64,000 nucleotides of DNA from Cellvibrio zantedeschiae (GTDB taxonomy: Bacteria > Pseudomonadota > Gammaproteobacteria > Pseudomonadales > Cellvibrionaceae), in assembly GCF_014652535.1 (NCBI RefSeq), contig NZ_BMYZ01000001.1, positions 2,170,001-2,234,000 of the forward strand, given 5' to 3'. Shown here piece after piece: positions 54,803 through 64,000 of the stretch (its first letter is position 1; each line of letters starts with the position of its first letter). Below the pieces are notes generated by a model, which made no database searches, had not been told where the DNA came from, and was given only the letters and a program-made list of their open reading frames with translations. The position numbers were made by a program, and so were the translations under genes.

Positions 54803-55282
54803 TTAGATATGCTCGACCGTGTCGATTTCATATTCCACTTCGCCACCTGGCGCTTTTACAACAACAACATCACCTTCTTCTTTACCGATCAATGCACGCG
54901 CAATGGGTGAATTGACGGAAATTTTGTTAGCTTTGATTTCTGCCTCATCATCGCCCACGATTTGGTAGGTAACGGTTTGGTCTGTTTCCAAATTAATAAT
55001 GGTTACAGTCGTACCGAAAATTACTTTGCCGGAATGTGGAATTTTAGTGACGTCGATAATTTGCGCATTGCTCAGCTTGCCTTCGATTTCTTGAATACGG
55101 CCTTCGCAAAAACTTTGTTGCTCGCGCGCGGCAGAGTATTCGGCGTTCTCTTTCAAATCGCCATGGGCACGTGCTTCAGCAATTGCATTCACAATACGTG
55201 GACGCTGAACTTTTTTAAGATCTTCTAACTCGGCCGCTAATTTTTCTGCGCCGAGCGCAGTCATTGGAAACTTAGTGCTCAT
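54803..55282 (-). CDS. greA: Transcription elongation factor GreA
   Basis: GreA (159 aa) rescues backtracked RNA polymerase by stimulating transcript cleavage. N-terminal coiled coil with [41 protein letters not shown] (acidic tip D/E residues; cited in part), and C-terminal FKBP-like part ([31 protein letters not shown]). Typical length. AAAGG lies before the ATG; an AT hairpin at 55303 separates it from the car genes. Confidence 0.97.
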   Translation of the reverse strand: MSTKFPMTALGAEKLAAELEDLKKVQRPRIVNAIAEARAHGDLKENAEYSAAREQQSFCEGRIQEIEGKLSNAQIIDVTKIPHSGKVIFGTTVTIINLETDQTVTYQIVGDDEAEIKANKISVNSPIARALIGKEEGDVVVVKAPGGEVEYEIDTVEHI

Positions 55283-55302
55283 TTCGTCTTTCCTTTAAGT
55301 AC

Positions 55303-55325
55303 AAAGGCCTGATGAACAGGCCTTT
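55303..55325. terminator. Hairpin between carB and greA
   Basis: AAAGGCCTG (55303-55311) and CAGGCCTTT (55317-55325), 9-bp stem, five-base loop. On the minus strand it is 20 bp before the greA start; the T-run there is short (TTTGT), so it may be a weak terminator of carAB or a leader structure. Confidence 0.5.
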
Positions 55326-55358
55326 TGTTGCAAATTAATGGTTATGAGAGCCAACTAC

Positions 55359-55499
55359 GGGGAAATGCTGAAAAATGTTTTCAAGGCAGTCAGCGCAAGG
55401 CAAAAACAGGCAAAACAGCGGAGTTTATTGAAATAAATGAGCATGTTGAGCCTGCTTTTAACGACGCTATGACAACGTAGATAATTTTCAGTGTTTTCC
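55359..55499. repeat. 141-bp imperfect palindromic element next to carB
   Basis: Inverted pieces mirror around 55430: GGAAATGCTGAAAA (55361-55374) with TTTTCAGTGTTTTCC (55485-55499), CAAAAACAGGC (55401-55411) with GCCTGCTTTT (55450-55459), and TTTATT-GA-AATAAA at the centre (55424-55437). The end touches the carB stop codon. It looks like a dispersed MITE- or REP-like hairpin. Confidence 0.65.
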
Positions 55500-58400
55500 T
55501 AGTGCTGTTGGGCCTTTACCTGCAGATGCAAATCTTGCAAGCGGCGCACTTCAATCTTGTCACCTTTTTTCAGCGCAGTACATACCGCCAAACCTGCTGC
55601 CAAAGTCGTGTTGTAATACACGCGATGATTTTCTGCGCTGCGACGAATAGATGCAGAATCACGTGTAGCTTGGCGACCTTCCACCGTATTTAAAATCAAA
55701 TCGATTTCATCGTTTTTGATCATATCAACAATATGCGGACGACCTTCTTGCACTTTGTTCACGACCTGAACAGTTAAACCTGCATCTTGCAAAATATTTG
55801 CTGTGCCGCGAGTAGCAACCAACTTGAAGCCAAGCTCAGCCAAATCCTTACCTACGCTTACAATGCCATCTTTATCCATATCGCGCACGCTTAAAAATGC
55901 AGTGCCCGATGTTGGAATGCGGTTGTTCGCACCTAATTGTGATTTTCCGTAAGCTTCACCGAAACTATCGCCCACGCCCATTACTTCGCCGGTAGATTTC
56001 ATTTCCGGGCCGAGGATTGGGTCTACCGCAGGGAATTTATTGAACGGGAATACCGCTTCTTTCACGCTGTAATAGCTTGGAATAATTTCTTTGGTAAAGC
56101 CTTGATCAGCCAGGCTTGTTCCTGCCTGACAGCGCGCCGCAATTTTTGCCAAAGACACACCAATACATTTAGAAACAAAAGGAACTGTACGCGATGCACG
56201 CGGGTTCACTTCGATCACATAAATTTTGCCATCTTGATAGGCAAGCTGGGTATTCATCAAACCAATGACGCCCAACTCAATTGCCATTTTCTTAACTTGC
56301 TCGCGCATTTCATTTTGCACATCAGCAGGTAAAGAATAAGGTGGCAATGAACACGCCGAGTCACCTGAGTGAACACCGCATTGTTCAATGTGCTGCATGA
56401 TGCCGCCGATAACAACTTGCTCGCCATCCGACACAGAATCAATATCCACTTCAATAGCGTTATTCAAGAAGTGATCGAGCAACACTGGCGCATCTTCTGA
56501 CACTTGCACTGCAGTGCGCATATACGTGCGCAACTCATCTTCTTTATAAACGATTTCCATTGCACGGCCGCCCAACACGTAAGATGGACGCACAACCAAC
56601 GGATAACCAACGCGATCAGCAGCAACTAATGCTTGCTCAAGCGAACGTACAATCGCATTTGGCGGTTGCAACAATCCGAGTTTGTCGATCATTTGTTGGA
56701 AACGTTCACGATCTTCTGCGCGATCAATTGCATCTGGACTAGTACCAATAATCGGTACGCCTTCTGCTTCAAGAGCACGTGATAATTTCAATGGAGTCTG
56801 GCCACCGAATTGAACAATTACACCAACAGGTTTTTCTTTTTGAACGATTTCTAGAACATCTTCCAACGTCACTGGTTCGAAGAACAAACGATCAGATGTA
56901 TCGTAATCTGTTGAAACTGTTTCAGGGTTACAGTTCACCATAATGGTTTCATAACCGTCTTCGCGCATCGCTAAAGCCGCGTGTACGCAGCAGTAATCGA
57001 ACTCGATACCTTGACCGATACGGTTTGGACCACCGCCGATTACCAAAATCTTTTTCTTGTCGCTCGGGTTAGCTTCGCACTCTTCTTCGTAAGTGGAGTA
57101 CATGTAAGCAGTCGATGTTGAGAATTCTGCTGCACAAGTATCAACACGTTTGTAAACCGGACGAACATTCAAACCTTGACGATAGTGACGAACTTCTTTT
57201 TCAGTTACGCCGAGCAATAAAGCCAAACGCTTATCAGAGAAACCTTTGCGCTTGTAGGCGAAAATTGCATCTGCATCTAAATTCGCAAGAGACTTGCCAC
57301 GCAGCGCTTGTTCCATGTTAATTAATTCTTCGATTTGCACGAGGAACCATGGATCAATTTTTGAAAGGTTGAATGCATCTTCTACGCTCAAACCAGCACG
57401 GAAAGCATCGCCCACATACCAGATACGCTCAGCACCAGCAGTAGTTAATTCGCGACGAATTTTTGCGATGCCTTCTTCAGTTGTAACATCAACTTTTGAT
57501 TCAAAACCGGCAGAGCCCACTTCCAAACCGCGCAATGCTTTTTGCAATGATTCCTGGAAAGTACGGCCAATCGCCATAACTTCGCCAACGGATTTCATTT
57601 GCGTGGTTAAGCGAGCATCTGCATCACCGAATTTTTCAAACGTGAAACGAGGAACTTTTGTTACAACGTAATCGATAGACGGTTCAAATGACGCTGGAGT
57701 TGCACCGCCAGTAATATCATTTTTCAATTCGTCGAGCGTGTAACCCACTGCGAGTTTTGCAGCGATTTTTGCAATCGGGAAACCTGTTGCTTTTGATGCG
57801 AGTGCAGATGAACGCGATACACGCGGGTTCATCTCAATAACAACCATGCGGCCATCAACAGGATTTACAGCGAACTGTACGTTAGAACCGCCAGTCTCAA
57901 CGCCGATTTCACGCAATACCGCGATCGAGGCGTTACGCATGATTTGGTATTCTTTGTCAGTCAAGGTTTGCGCTGGCGCTACAGTGATTGAGTCGCCGGT
58001 GTGCACACCCATTGGATCGAAGTTTTCGATGGAGCAGACGATGATGCAGTTGTCGTTCTTGTCGCGCACAACTTCCATTTCGTACTCTTTCCAGCCCAGC
58101 AAAGATTCATCGATTAACAATTCATTAGTGGGTGACAAATCCAAACCGCGGGTACAAATTTCTTCGAATTCATCCCAGTTGTAAGCGATGCCGCCACCAG
58201 ATCCACCCATGGTGAATGATGGACGGATAATGCAAGGAAAACCGAATTCCTTCGGAGCTTCTTTGGCTTCTTCCAAGCTGTGAACGATTTTTGCGCGGGC
58301 GCAAGACAAACCAATACGTTTCATCGCCTGATCAAACAGATTGCGGTCTTCTGCCATGTTGATGGCTTCTTCTTTGGCGCCAATCAGCTCGACATTGTAT

Positions 58401-58729
58401 TTTTCGAGCACGCCGTGTTTAGCCAGCGCCAAGGCGCAGTTGAGCGCCGTTTGGCCGCCCATGGTTGGGAGGATTACATCAGGACGTTCTTTTTCAATGA
58501 TTTTTTCAACAGTTTGCCACTCGATCGGCTCGATGTAAGTTGCATCCGCCATGGCTGGGTCGGTCATGATGGTGGCTGGGTTAGAGTTCACCAGAATAAC
58601 GCGGTAACCCTCTTCGCGCAGGGCTTTACAGGCTTGGGCGCCCGAGTAGTCGAACTCACAGGCCTGGCCGATAACAATCGGGCCTGCACCGAGGATCAAG
58701 ATACTGTTTATGTCTGTACGTTTTGGCAT
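55499..58729 (-). CDS. carB: Carbamoyl-phosphate synthase large subunit
   Basis: CarB (1076 aa) makes carbamoyl phosphate from bicarbonate, ammonia and 2 ATP for arginine and pyrimidine synthesis. Two homologous ATP-grasp halves are visible: the first with [38 protein letters not shown], the second with [21 protein letters not shown] and [14 protein letters not shown], a C-terminal MGS-like regulatory domain (~930-1076: [16 protein letters not shown]). Length typical. Separated from carA by a 129-bp gap with an inverted repeat; carA-carB are one unit. Ends at the palindromic element. Confidence 0.98.
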   Translation of the reverse strand: MPKRTDINSILILGAGPIVIGQACEFDYSGAQACKALREEGYRVILVNSNPATIMTDPAMADATYIEPIEWQTVEKIIEKERPDVILPTMGGQTALNCALALAKHGVLEKYNVELIGAKEEAINMAEDRNLFDQAMKRIGLSCARAKIVHSLEEAKEAPKEFGFPCIIRPSFTMGGSGGGIAYNWDEFEEICTRGLDLSPTNELLIDESLLGWKEYEMEVVRDKNDNCIIVCSIENFDPMGVHTGDSITVAPAQTLTDKEYQIMRNASIAVLREIGVETGGSNVQFAVNPVDGRMVVIEMNPRVSRSSALASKATGFPIAKIAAKLAVGYTLDELKNDITGGATPASFEPSIDYVVTKVPRFTFEKFGDADARLTTQMKSVGEVMAIGRTFQESLQKALRGLEVGSAGFESKVDVTTEEGIAKIRRELTTAGAERIWYVGDAFRAGLSVEDAFNLSKIDPWFLVQIEELINMEQALRGKSLANLDADAIFAYKRKGFSDKRLALLLGVTEKEVRHYRQGLNVRPVYKRVDTCAAEFSTSTAYMYSTYEEECEANPSDKKKILVIGGGPNRIGQGIEFDYCCVHAALAMREDGYETIMVNCNPETVSTDYDTSDRLFFEPVTLEDVLEIVQKEKPVGVIVQFGGQTPLKLSRALEAEGVPIIGTSPDAIDRAEDRERFQQMIDKLGLLQPPNAIVRSLEQALVAADRVGYPLVVRPSYVLGGRAMEIVYKEDELRTYMRTAVQVSEDAPVLLDHFLNNAIEVDIDSVSDGEQVVIGGIMQHIEQCGVHSGDSACSLPPYSLPADVQNEMREQVKKMAIELGVIGLMNTQLAYQDGKIYVIEVNPRASRTVPFVSKCIGVSLAKIAARCQAGTSLADQGFTKEIIPSYYSVKEAVFPFNKFPAVDPILGPEMKSTGEVMGVGDSFGEAYGKSQLGANNRIPTSGTAFLSVRDMDKDGIVSVGKDLAELGFKLVATRGTANILQDAGLTVQVVNKVQEGRPHIVDMIKNDEIDLILNTVEGRQATRDSASIRRSAENHRVYYNTTLAAGLAVCTALKKGDKIEVRRLQDLHLQVKAQQH

Positions 58730-58747
58730 GTCTGCTCCGGTTCTTTA

Positions 58748-58851
58748 ACTCCCTCCCAGTCTCCCCCTTGAAAAGAGGGAGGAGTTACATCCTGCCACCT
58801 ACAAGGTGAAGTCAGTCCCTCCCCCTTTTCAAGGGGGAGGTTAGGAGGGGG
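58748..58851. repeat. Inverted repeat in the carA-carB gap
   Basis: Two arms about 37 bp long, each with TCCCCCTTGAAAAG-like sequence: 58748-58784 and, inverted, 58817-58851. Each arm is itself nearly self-complementary (CTCCCCCTT/AAGGGGGAG). The unit fills nearly the whole space between two genes of one operon and would fold into a very stable GC/AT-mixed hairpin in the mRNA. Confidence 0.75.
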
Positions 58852-58858
58852 TTTAGTG

Positions 58859-60004
58859 TTAGCTCTTACGAGCCTGCATCAATTCAATAAAGTGATCGAA
58901 CAAGGTATCCGCTTCGTGTGGGCCCGGGCTTGCTTCGGGGTGCCCCTGGAAGCTAAAAGCCGGCTTGTCAGTGCGGTGAATACCTTGCAATGAACCATCA
59001 AACAGGGACTTGTGGGTCGCTTTGAGGTTCGCGGGCAAGCTCGCTTCTTCTACCGCAAAACCGTGGTTTTGGGCAGTGATCATTACGCGCTTGCTATCCA
59101 AATCTTGTACAGGGTGGTTACCGCCGTGGTGACCGAACTTCATCTTCAAGGTCTTAGCACCAGAGGCCAAAGCCAACAATTGGTGACCGAGGCAAATGCC
59201 AAATACAGGGATGTCGGTTTCGAGGATTTCTTTAATCGCATCAATGGCGTAAGTACAAGGCTCTGGATCGCCAGGGCCGTTGGAGAGGAAAACACCATCG
59301 GGATTCATCGCCAACACTTCAGCGGCGGTGGTTTTGGCTGGAACCACGGTCAAATCGCAATCGCGATCAGCCAAAAGACGAAGAATGTTGCGCTTTACAC
59401 CGTAATCGTAAGCAACAACTTTGAATTTTTTAGGTGCGGTCAGTGCTGTGTGGCCTTTGCCCAATTCCCAGCTACTTTCATTCCATTGGTAAGCTTCGCT
59501 GATAGTAACTTCTTTCGCCAAATCCAAACCTTTCAAACCGCCGAAAGCTTTTGCTGCTGCCAAGGCTTTGGCTTCATCAACGTCATCACCTGCGATGATA
59601 GCGCCGTTTTGGGCACCTTTATCACGCAGTAAGCGAGTCAAACGACGGGTATCTATATCAGCGATGCCAACTACATTGCGGGCTTTAAGATAATCAGAAA
59701 GGCTTTGGGTATTGCGGAAATTACTGGCTAACAGAGGTAAATCACGAATTACTAAACCAGAAGCCCAAATTCGATCACATTCAGCATCTTCCTGGGTGGT
59801 ACCGGTATTGCCTATGTGCGGATAAGTGAGGGTGACAATTTGTTGGGCGTAAGATGGATCAGTGAGAATTTCCTGGTATCCGGTAATGGCGGTATTAAAA
59901 ACTACCTCACCAACGGATAAGCCATCGGCACCAATAGCAGTGCCACGAAAAACACTACCGTCTGCAAGTACGAGTAGCGCGGGTCTCTTCGCGAGAGTAT
60001 TCAA
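58859..60004 (-). CDS. carA: Carbamoyl-phosphate synthase small subunit
   Basis: CarA (381 aa) is the glutamine amidotransferase subunit feeding CarB. An N-terminal CPSase domain ([30 protein letters not shown]) and a C-terminal class I amidotransferase domain with Cys in [18 protein letters not shown] and His/Glu in [17 protein letters not shown]. The start is a TTG at 60004, with AGGAGG five bases upstream; it gives a CarA of normal length. Gene order dapB...carA-carB-greA is the gammaproteobacterial one, with two extra genes between dapB and carA here. Confidence 0.97.
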   Translation of the reverse strand: MNTLAKRPALLVLADGSVFRGTAIGADGLSVGEVVFNTAITGYQEILTDPSYAQQIVTLTYPHIGNTGTTQEDAECDRIWASGLVIRDLPLLASNFRNTQSLSDYLKARNVVGIADIDTRRLTRLLRDKGAQNGAIIAGDDVDEAKALAAAKAFGGLKGLDLAKEVTISEAYQWNESSWELGKGHTALTAPKKFKVVAYDYGVKRNILRLLADRDCDLTVVPAKTTAAEVLAMNPDGVFLSNGPGDPEPCTYAIDAIKEILETDIPVFGICLGHQLLALASGAKTLKMKFGHHGGNHPVQDLDSKRVMITAQNHGFAVEEASLPANLKATHKSLFDGSLQGIHRTDKPAFSFQGHPEASPGPHEADTLFDHFIELMQARKS

Positions 60005-60389
60005 GTAAACCTCCTGGGTTTGGCAGTGGTTTTAAATCGTAAAGCTATGAGCGCTTTATCCGCATGCCGTTCACTTTCTTCAGGCTCAAAAAGGCAATCG
60101 CACAGTCAAAAAGGCGCGAAAAGCGAGTTGAGTTCATGGTTTTTAGTGAAATTGGCCAGTTACAGGTTGTAAAAAAGCGAGATGAAATAAACTCCCATCT
60201 CGCTTTTTGTAGGTCGGCCCGGCGTTGTAAAGAGCGATGGCCTAAAATTCTGTACCTTTAGATTCTGTAACTGGGCGCAGCACAGCCGAGCGCAATCTGG
60301 CTGCGAATTCTACGGGAGTCGGGCGCGGGTGTCCATTGGAAAATCCCTGTTGCAGGGTAAATGACCGAGAAAGACGCAGGAATGGGTGC
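60005..60389. other. 385-bp region upstream of carA
   Basis: No gene seen. It holds a terminator (60172-60208), two GCCTTTTTGA direct repeats on the minus strand at ~60090-60115, and the carA ribosome site. No convincing ArgR or PurR box was found by eye. The promoter of carA must lie between 60005 and 60170. Confidence 0.5.
60172..60208 (-). terminator. Terminator between the DUF808 gene and carA
   Basis: AAAAAGCGAGAT (60172-60183) and ATCTCGCTTTTT (60197-60208), perfect 12-bp stem with a 13-base loop; the A/T run allows function in both directions. It isolates carA from the genes to the right. Confidence 0.85.
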
Positions 60390-61328
60390 TTAATGAGCGG
60401 CTTTAGGTTTAGAAAATAATTTACCCACAAGGCTAGTTACTAAAAGCGCGATTGCGCCAGCCACTACACCTAAAACCATATTGGCAAGTGAACCGCCGAG
60501 AATGGCTGCAAACCCACCGTAGTAATGCTCGATACTGTGCTCGATCCCATGAAAAAAGGGCAAGCCGTGCGCCAGTATACCGCCGCCAACCAAAAACATG
60601 GCGACAGTTCCCGCGACAGATAAGACTTTCATTAAGACCGGTGCAGTGACCAGCAGGCCTTTGCCGACCTTGTGTTGGAAGCCAAGCCAGGCGCCCTGCC
60701 CTTGCTTTTGCAGGAGATGCAAGCCCATATCGTCCAACTTCACGATAAGCGCCACAAAACCGTAAACCCCTACCGTCATCAGAATCGCTACCGTAATGAC
60801 TGCCGCGACCTGAACCATAAAAGCTGCTTTGGCAATTGCGCCCAGGGTGATTACGATAATCTCTGCGGAGAGGACAAAATCTGTACGAATTGCGCCTTTG
60901 ATTTTCTCCCGTTCAAAATCCACCATATCAACGTGAGGATTGTGCAACGCGGCTTCCAATGCATCGTGCTCGGCTTTTTCTTCTGCATCACTGTGCAGGA
61001 ATTTGTGCGCGAGTTTTTCCACACCCTCGTAGCACAAATACAAACCGCCAATCATCAACAGCGGTGTGATCAACCAGGGAACGAAAGCACTGATCAACAA
61101 AGCTGCCGGCACCAGAATGGCTTTATTGATAAAAGAACCTTTAGCAACCGCCCAAACTACTGGCAACTCCCGCTCCGCACGTACACCGGAAACCTGTTCG
61201 GCATTGAGCGCAAGATCATCACCCAATACACCTGCGGTTTTTTTTGCGGCGACCTTGGTCATGACTGCAACGTCATCAAGCACGGCGGCGATGTCGTCGA
61301 TCAACAGTAGCAAACTGGAACCGGCCAT
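60390..61328 (-). CDS. DUF808 (YedI-like) inner-membrane protein
   Basis: Membrane protein of 312 aa matching the DUF808/YedI family. N-terminus has [37 protein letters not shown] and [13 protein letters not shown]; the rest alternates six to seven hydrophobic segments (e.g. [47 protein letters not shown] in part, [16 protein letters not shown]). Function unknown. AGGAAT precedes the ATG. It is on the same strand as the outer-membrane-like gene upstream of it, 8 bp apart, so they are a unit. Confidence 0.9.
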   Translation of the reverse strand: MAGSSLLLLIDDIAAVLDDVAVMTKVAAKKTAGVLGDDLALNAEQVSGVRAERELPVVWAVAKGSFINKAILVPAALLISAFVPWLITPLLMIGGLYLCYEGVEKLAHKFLHSDAEEKAEHDALEAALHNPHVDMVDFEREKIKGAIRTDFVLSAEIIVITLGAIAKAAFMVQVAAVITVAILMTVGVYGFVALIVKLDDMGLHLLQKQGQGAWLGFQHKVGKGLLVTAPVLMKVLSVAGTVAMFLVGGGILAHGLPFFHGIEHSIEHYYGGFAAILGGSLANMVLGVVAGAIALLVTSLVGKLFSKPKAAH

Positions 61329-61336
61329 AAAAATTC

Positions 61337-61891
61337 CTAATAATTCATGCTAATGAACAGTGAGGCAAAGGCAGCTTTCTCACTTGACCGCAAAAACGAT
61401 ACATCATACTCGATGCCTAGCTGAATGTTCTTTTCGAGCGAAACAGCAAAACCTGCAGCCACAACAGGCCCGAAACCCGACTCAGTGCTGGAGAAGTGCG
61501 CTAGATGCCACGATGAGAACGACTTCTCGGAATAATAATTGACACCGGCACGCCCAAAAACCTCAAGCCACTCAGCTGGCTTTTGTGAAAAGCGTGCAGA
61601 AAGTTCAACACTGCGAGTTAAGTTAGTTGAATCCGCACAAACCTCATCGCAATCATTGTTAATATGTTTGTAATCCACGTGGACCGCAATACGGGGAGTG
61701 ATGTGTTTTTCCACAAAGAGCACAGTTGCATTCACATCTTGCGATGCACTCTCACCGCCAATATCGAGATCAACCTTCGTTTTGGACAACATTAGCCCAA
61801 AACGAAGATCATCGACGGATGTAGATGCTTCCGCGGCAGAAGCAGAGGCGGAAACCATCGCAGTAATAATCAACACTTTTAACTTATCCAT
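61337..61891 (-). CDS. Probable outer-membrane beta-barrel protein
   Basis: Protein of 184 aa, not identified with a named family. Signal peptide ~1-20 ([20 protein letters not shown]). The rest has alternating hydrophobic/hydrophilic strands and glycines ([58 protein letters not shown]) ending in an aromatic residue (FISMNY), as in small OmpW/OmpA-like barrels. Two cysteines (CDEVCADS) could form a disulfide in a loop. AAGGAAT lies before the ATG; followed closely by the DUF808 gene. Confidence 0.65.
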   Translation of the reverse strand: MDKLKVLIITAMVSASASAAEASTSVDDLRFGLMLSKTKVDLDIGGESASQDVNATVLFVEKHITPRIAVHVDYKHINNDCDEVCADSTNLTRSVELSARFSQKPAEWLEVFGRAGVNYYSEKSFSSWHLAHFSSTESGFGPVVAAGFAVSLEKNIQLGIEYDVSFLRSSEKAAFASLFISMNY

Positions 61892-61920
61892 AAAATATTC
61901 CTTATCAGTTTACGAGCAAC

Positions 61921-62739
<819 letters not shown>

Positions 62740-62754
62740 TTAATTTACTGAAGA

Positions 62755-63360
62755 CTATTTGTCTTCATCTATTTCATTAAACAAATGCCCGAGCTTACCA
62801 GCTTTTGTTTCAAGATATTTTGCATTGTGTGGATTGCGACCTGTCTGATGCGGCATACGCTCAACCACATTGATACCCATATCTTGTAGCGCTTTTACTT
62901 TGCGCGGATTATTGGTAAGTAACTTTAGCGATTTAATATTTAAATGTTCGAGCATTGGTTTCAAAATGCTGTAGTCGCGCATATCTGCACCAAAACCTAA
63001 CTGCTCATTGGCCTCAACGGTATCTGCACCGCAATCCTGCAATGAGTAAGCACGAATTTTATTCACCAAACCAATACCGCGACCTTCCTGACGCAAGTAA
63101 AAAATAACACCGCGCCCTACCAAACCAATTTTATGCATGGCAGCTTGCAATTGCGGGCCACAATCACAACGCAAACTAAACAGTGCATCGCCCGTTAAAC
63201 ATTCCGAATGAACGCGCGCGAGCAAAGGTTCGCAACCACTGATATCGCCCATGGTGAGTACCACATGCTCTTTTTCGGTCTTGTCATCTTCAAAACCGTG
63301 CATTACAAACATGCCAAAGGGTGTCGGCAATTTGCAAGATTCTATAAAACGAATTGTCAC
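62755..63360 (-). CDS. ribA: GTP cyclohydrolase II
   Basis: RibA opens GTP to start riboflavin synthesis; 201 aa. Zinc site and catalytic residues: [21 protein letters not shown] (cited in part; Cys-Cys-Cys), [32 protein letters not shown] and [20 protein letters not shown]. Stand-alone (not fused with RibB). Starts with a GTG at 63360, with GAGG before it. It lies 27 bp upstream of dapB. Confidence 0.96.
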   Translation of the reverse strand: MTIRFIESCKLPTPFGMFVMHGFEDDKTEKEHVVLTMGDISGCEPLLARVHSECLTGDALFSLRCDCGPQLQAAMHKIGLVGRGVIFYLRQEGRGIGLVNKIRAYSLQDCGADTVEANEQLGFGADMRDYSILKPMLEHLNIKSLKLLTNNPRKVKALQDMGINVVERMPHQTGRNPHNAKYLETKAGKLGHLFNEIDEDK

Positions 63361-63397
63361 TGAACGACCTCAATAATTGTGAAAAATAAAATCAGTT

Positions 63398-64000
63398 TTA
63401 TTTTTCTTTTAGTACCAACACGCCTTGATCAATTTTTAAATCCACTTTACTGAGATAACTATTACCCAATAAAACAACCGATGGCGAATCTGTACTGCTT
63501 ACTGCTGCGGGCACCTGGTGTATAACAATATTGCCAACCGACACGCTCGACAAGGTAACGAGGAATGCTTTTGCAATACCATTAGCCGTGTTGACGTTAA
63601 TCGGGGTTCCGGCGCGATAATCAATTCCCAAGCGTTCTGCCTCAAAGTGATTCATCGCAATTGTAGTCGCGCCCGTATCCACTAAAAAATCAACTGCGCT
63701 TCCGTTGATTAAACCTTTTGTTTGGTAATGCCCACCAAGACTACTGGCAATGCGTATTTCAGTTTTTTCCGCTGTTTTAAACTGGTTGACTATGCCACGC
63801 GATAAAGAAATCGTTTTACGCTTTCCTTCAATTTCCAATACAGCTTGTGTGCCATCAGCAGAAACCAGCAACACGCCTTCGGGGCTTTTGGTGCCTGCAC
63901 GCAACATACGTTGCTTGCCATCAATCAGTAATATAGCGCTACCCTGCGCGAGCATCTTGGCTTCAATTTCAAAACCAAAACATATAGGCGCTAGTACAGC
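63398..64000 (-). CDS. Retropepsin-like aspartic protease domain protein (5' end outside window)
   Basis: Partial gene; the reading frame stays open to the end of the window, 15 codons beyond the first ATG at 63955, and those codons (AVLAPICFGFEIEAK) look like the end of a signal peptide, so the start is probably beyond 64000. Visible part: a ~60-residue beta region (GSAILLIDGKQRMLRAGT), then the clan AA/retropepsin-like domain with active-site motif AVDFLVDTGATTIAMNHFEA (Asp-Thr-Gly in VDTGAT), GIAKAFLVTL, and VVLLGNSYLSKV at the flap/second motif. Related to TIGR02281-type single-domain periplasmic aspartic proteases, active as dimers. Role unknown. Confidence 0.85.
   Translation of the reverse strand, partial: AVLAPICFGFEIEAKMLAQGSAILLIDGKQRMLRAGTKSPEGVLLVSADGTQAVLEIEGKRKTISLSRGIVNQFKTAEKTEIRIASSLGGHYQTKGLINGSAVDFLVDTGATTIAMNHFEAERLGIDYRAGTPINVNTANGIAKAFLVTLSSVSVGNIVIHQVPAAVSSTDSPSVVLLGNSYLSKVDLKIDQGVLVLKEK

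Overview
The window reads as one continuous chromosomal segment of a gammaproteobacterium close to Cellvibrio and other Cellvibrionaceae. This is inferred from three things: secreted polysaccharide hydrolases with long serine-only linkers (GH16), other glycoside hydrolases (GH3, GH97), and a housekeeping gene order that matches pseudomonads in several blocks (trpG/D/C next to crp and an OsmC gene; dapB, carA, carB, greA and yhbY; ftsH, folP, glmM, tpiA, secG and tRNA-Leu). I found no transposase, integrase, phage gene or CRISPR array.

Layout. (1) 1-14 kb: signalling and stress. A LysR regulator, a KaiC-like double ATPase overlapping a hybrid kinase, a lone receiver, a tandem-PAS hybrid kinase, topoisomerase IB, a PRC-barrel protein, a DUF72 protein and a 1309-residue BarA-like kinase. 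(2) 13.8-20 kb: a MexEF-like RND pump (no outer-membrane channel gene) with a divergent TetR gene and palindromic operators between them, then a DksA/TraR-like zinc-finger protein and a CsbD protein. (3) 20-30 kb: glucan use. GH97, GH3 lipoprotein and GH16 laminarinase, with yejK, a RidA-family gene and a luciferase-like oxidoreductase in between. (4) 30.6-37.4 kb: an Mla/MCE-type lipid ABC transporter operon, a beta-propeller protein, a CadC-like regulator and OsmC. (5) 37.7-44.2 kb: crp, then trpE-trpG-DUF1330-tautomerase-trpD-trpC and rpe. (6) 44.3-48.7 kb: a DUF3530 protein, a strong candidate CsrB/RsmZ-type regulatory RNA, a DTW-domain protein, a MATE pump, tRNA-Leu(GAG) and secG. (7) 48.8-64 kb: tpiA, glmM, folP, a small membrane protein, ftsH, yhbY, greA, carB, carA, a DUF808 protein, an outer-membrane-like protein, dapB, ribA and the 3' part of a retropepsin-like gene that runs off the window.

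The most notable items are non-coding. A minus-strand RNA of about 330 nt at 45446-45780 has some 14 GGA motifs, several of them in hairpin loops, and a terminator: the signature of a CsrA/RsmA sponge. The trpE leader holds nested hairpins and a 148-bp imperfect palindrome, and two other palindromic intergenic elements flank carB. Also unusual: five genes (kaiC-like, crp, tpiA, ftsH, carA) appear to start with TTG, rlmE and gph are missing from their usual places, and a 59-codon membrane ORF plus a terminator separate ftsH from folP. All functions are read from sequence motifs and general family knowledge; no database search was run.
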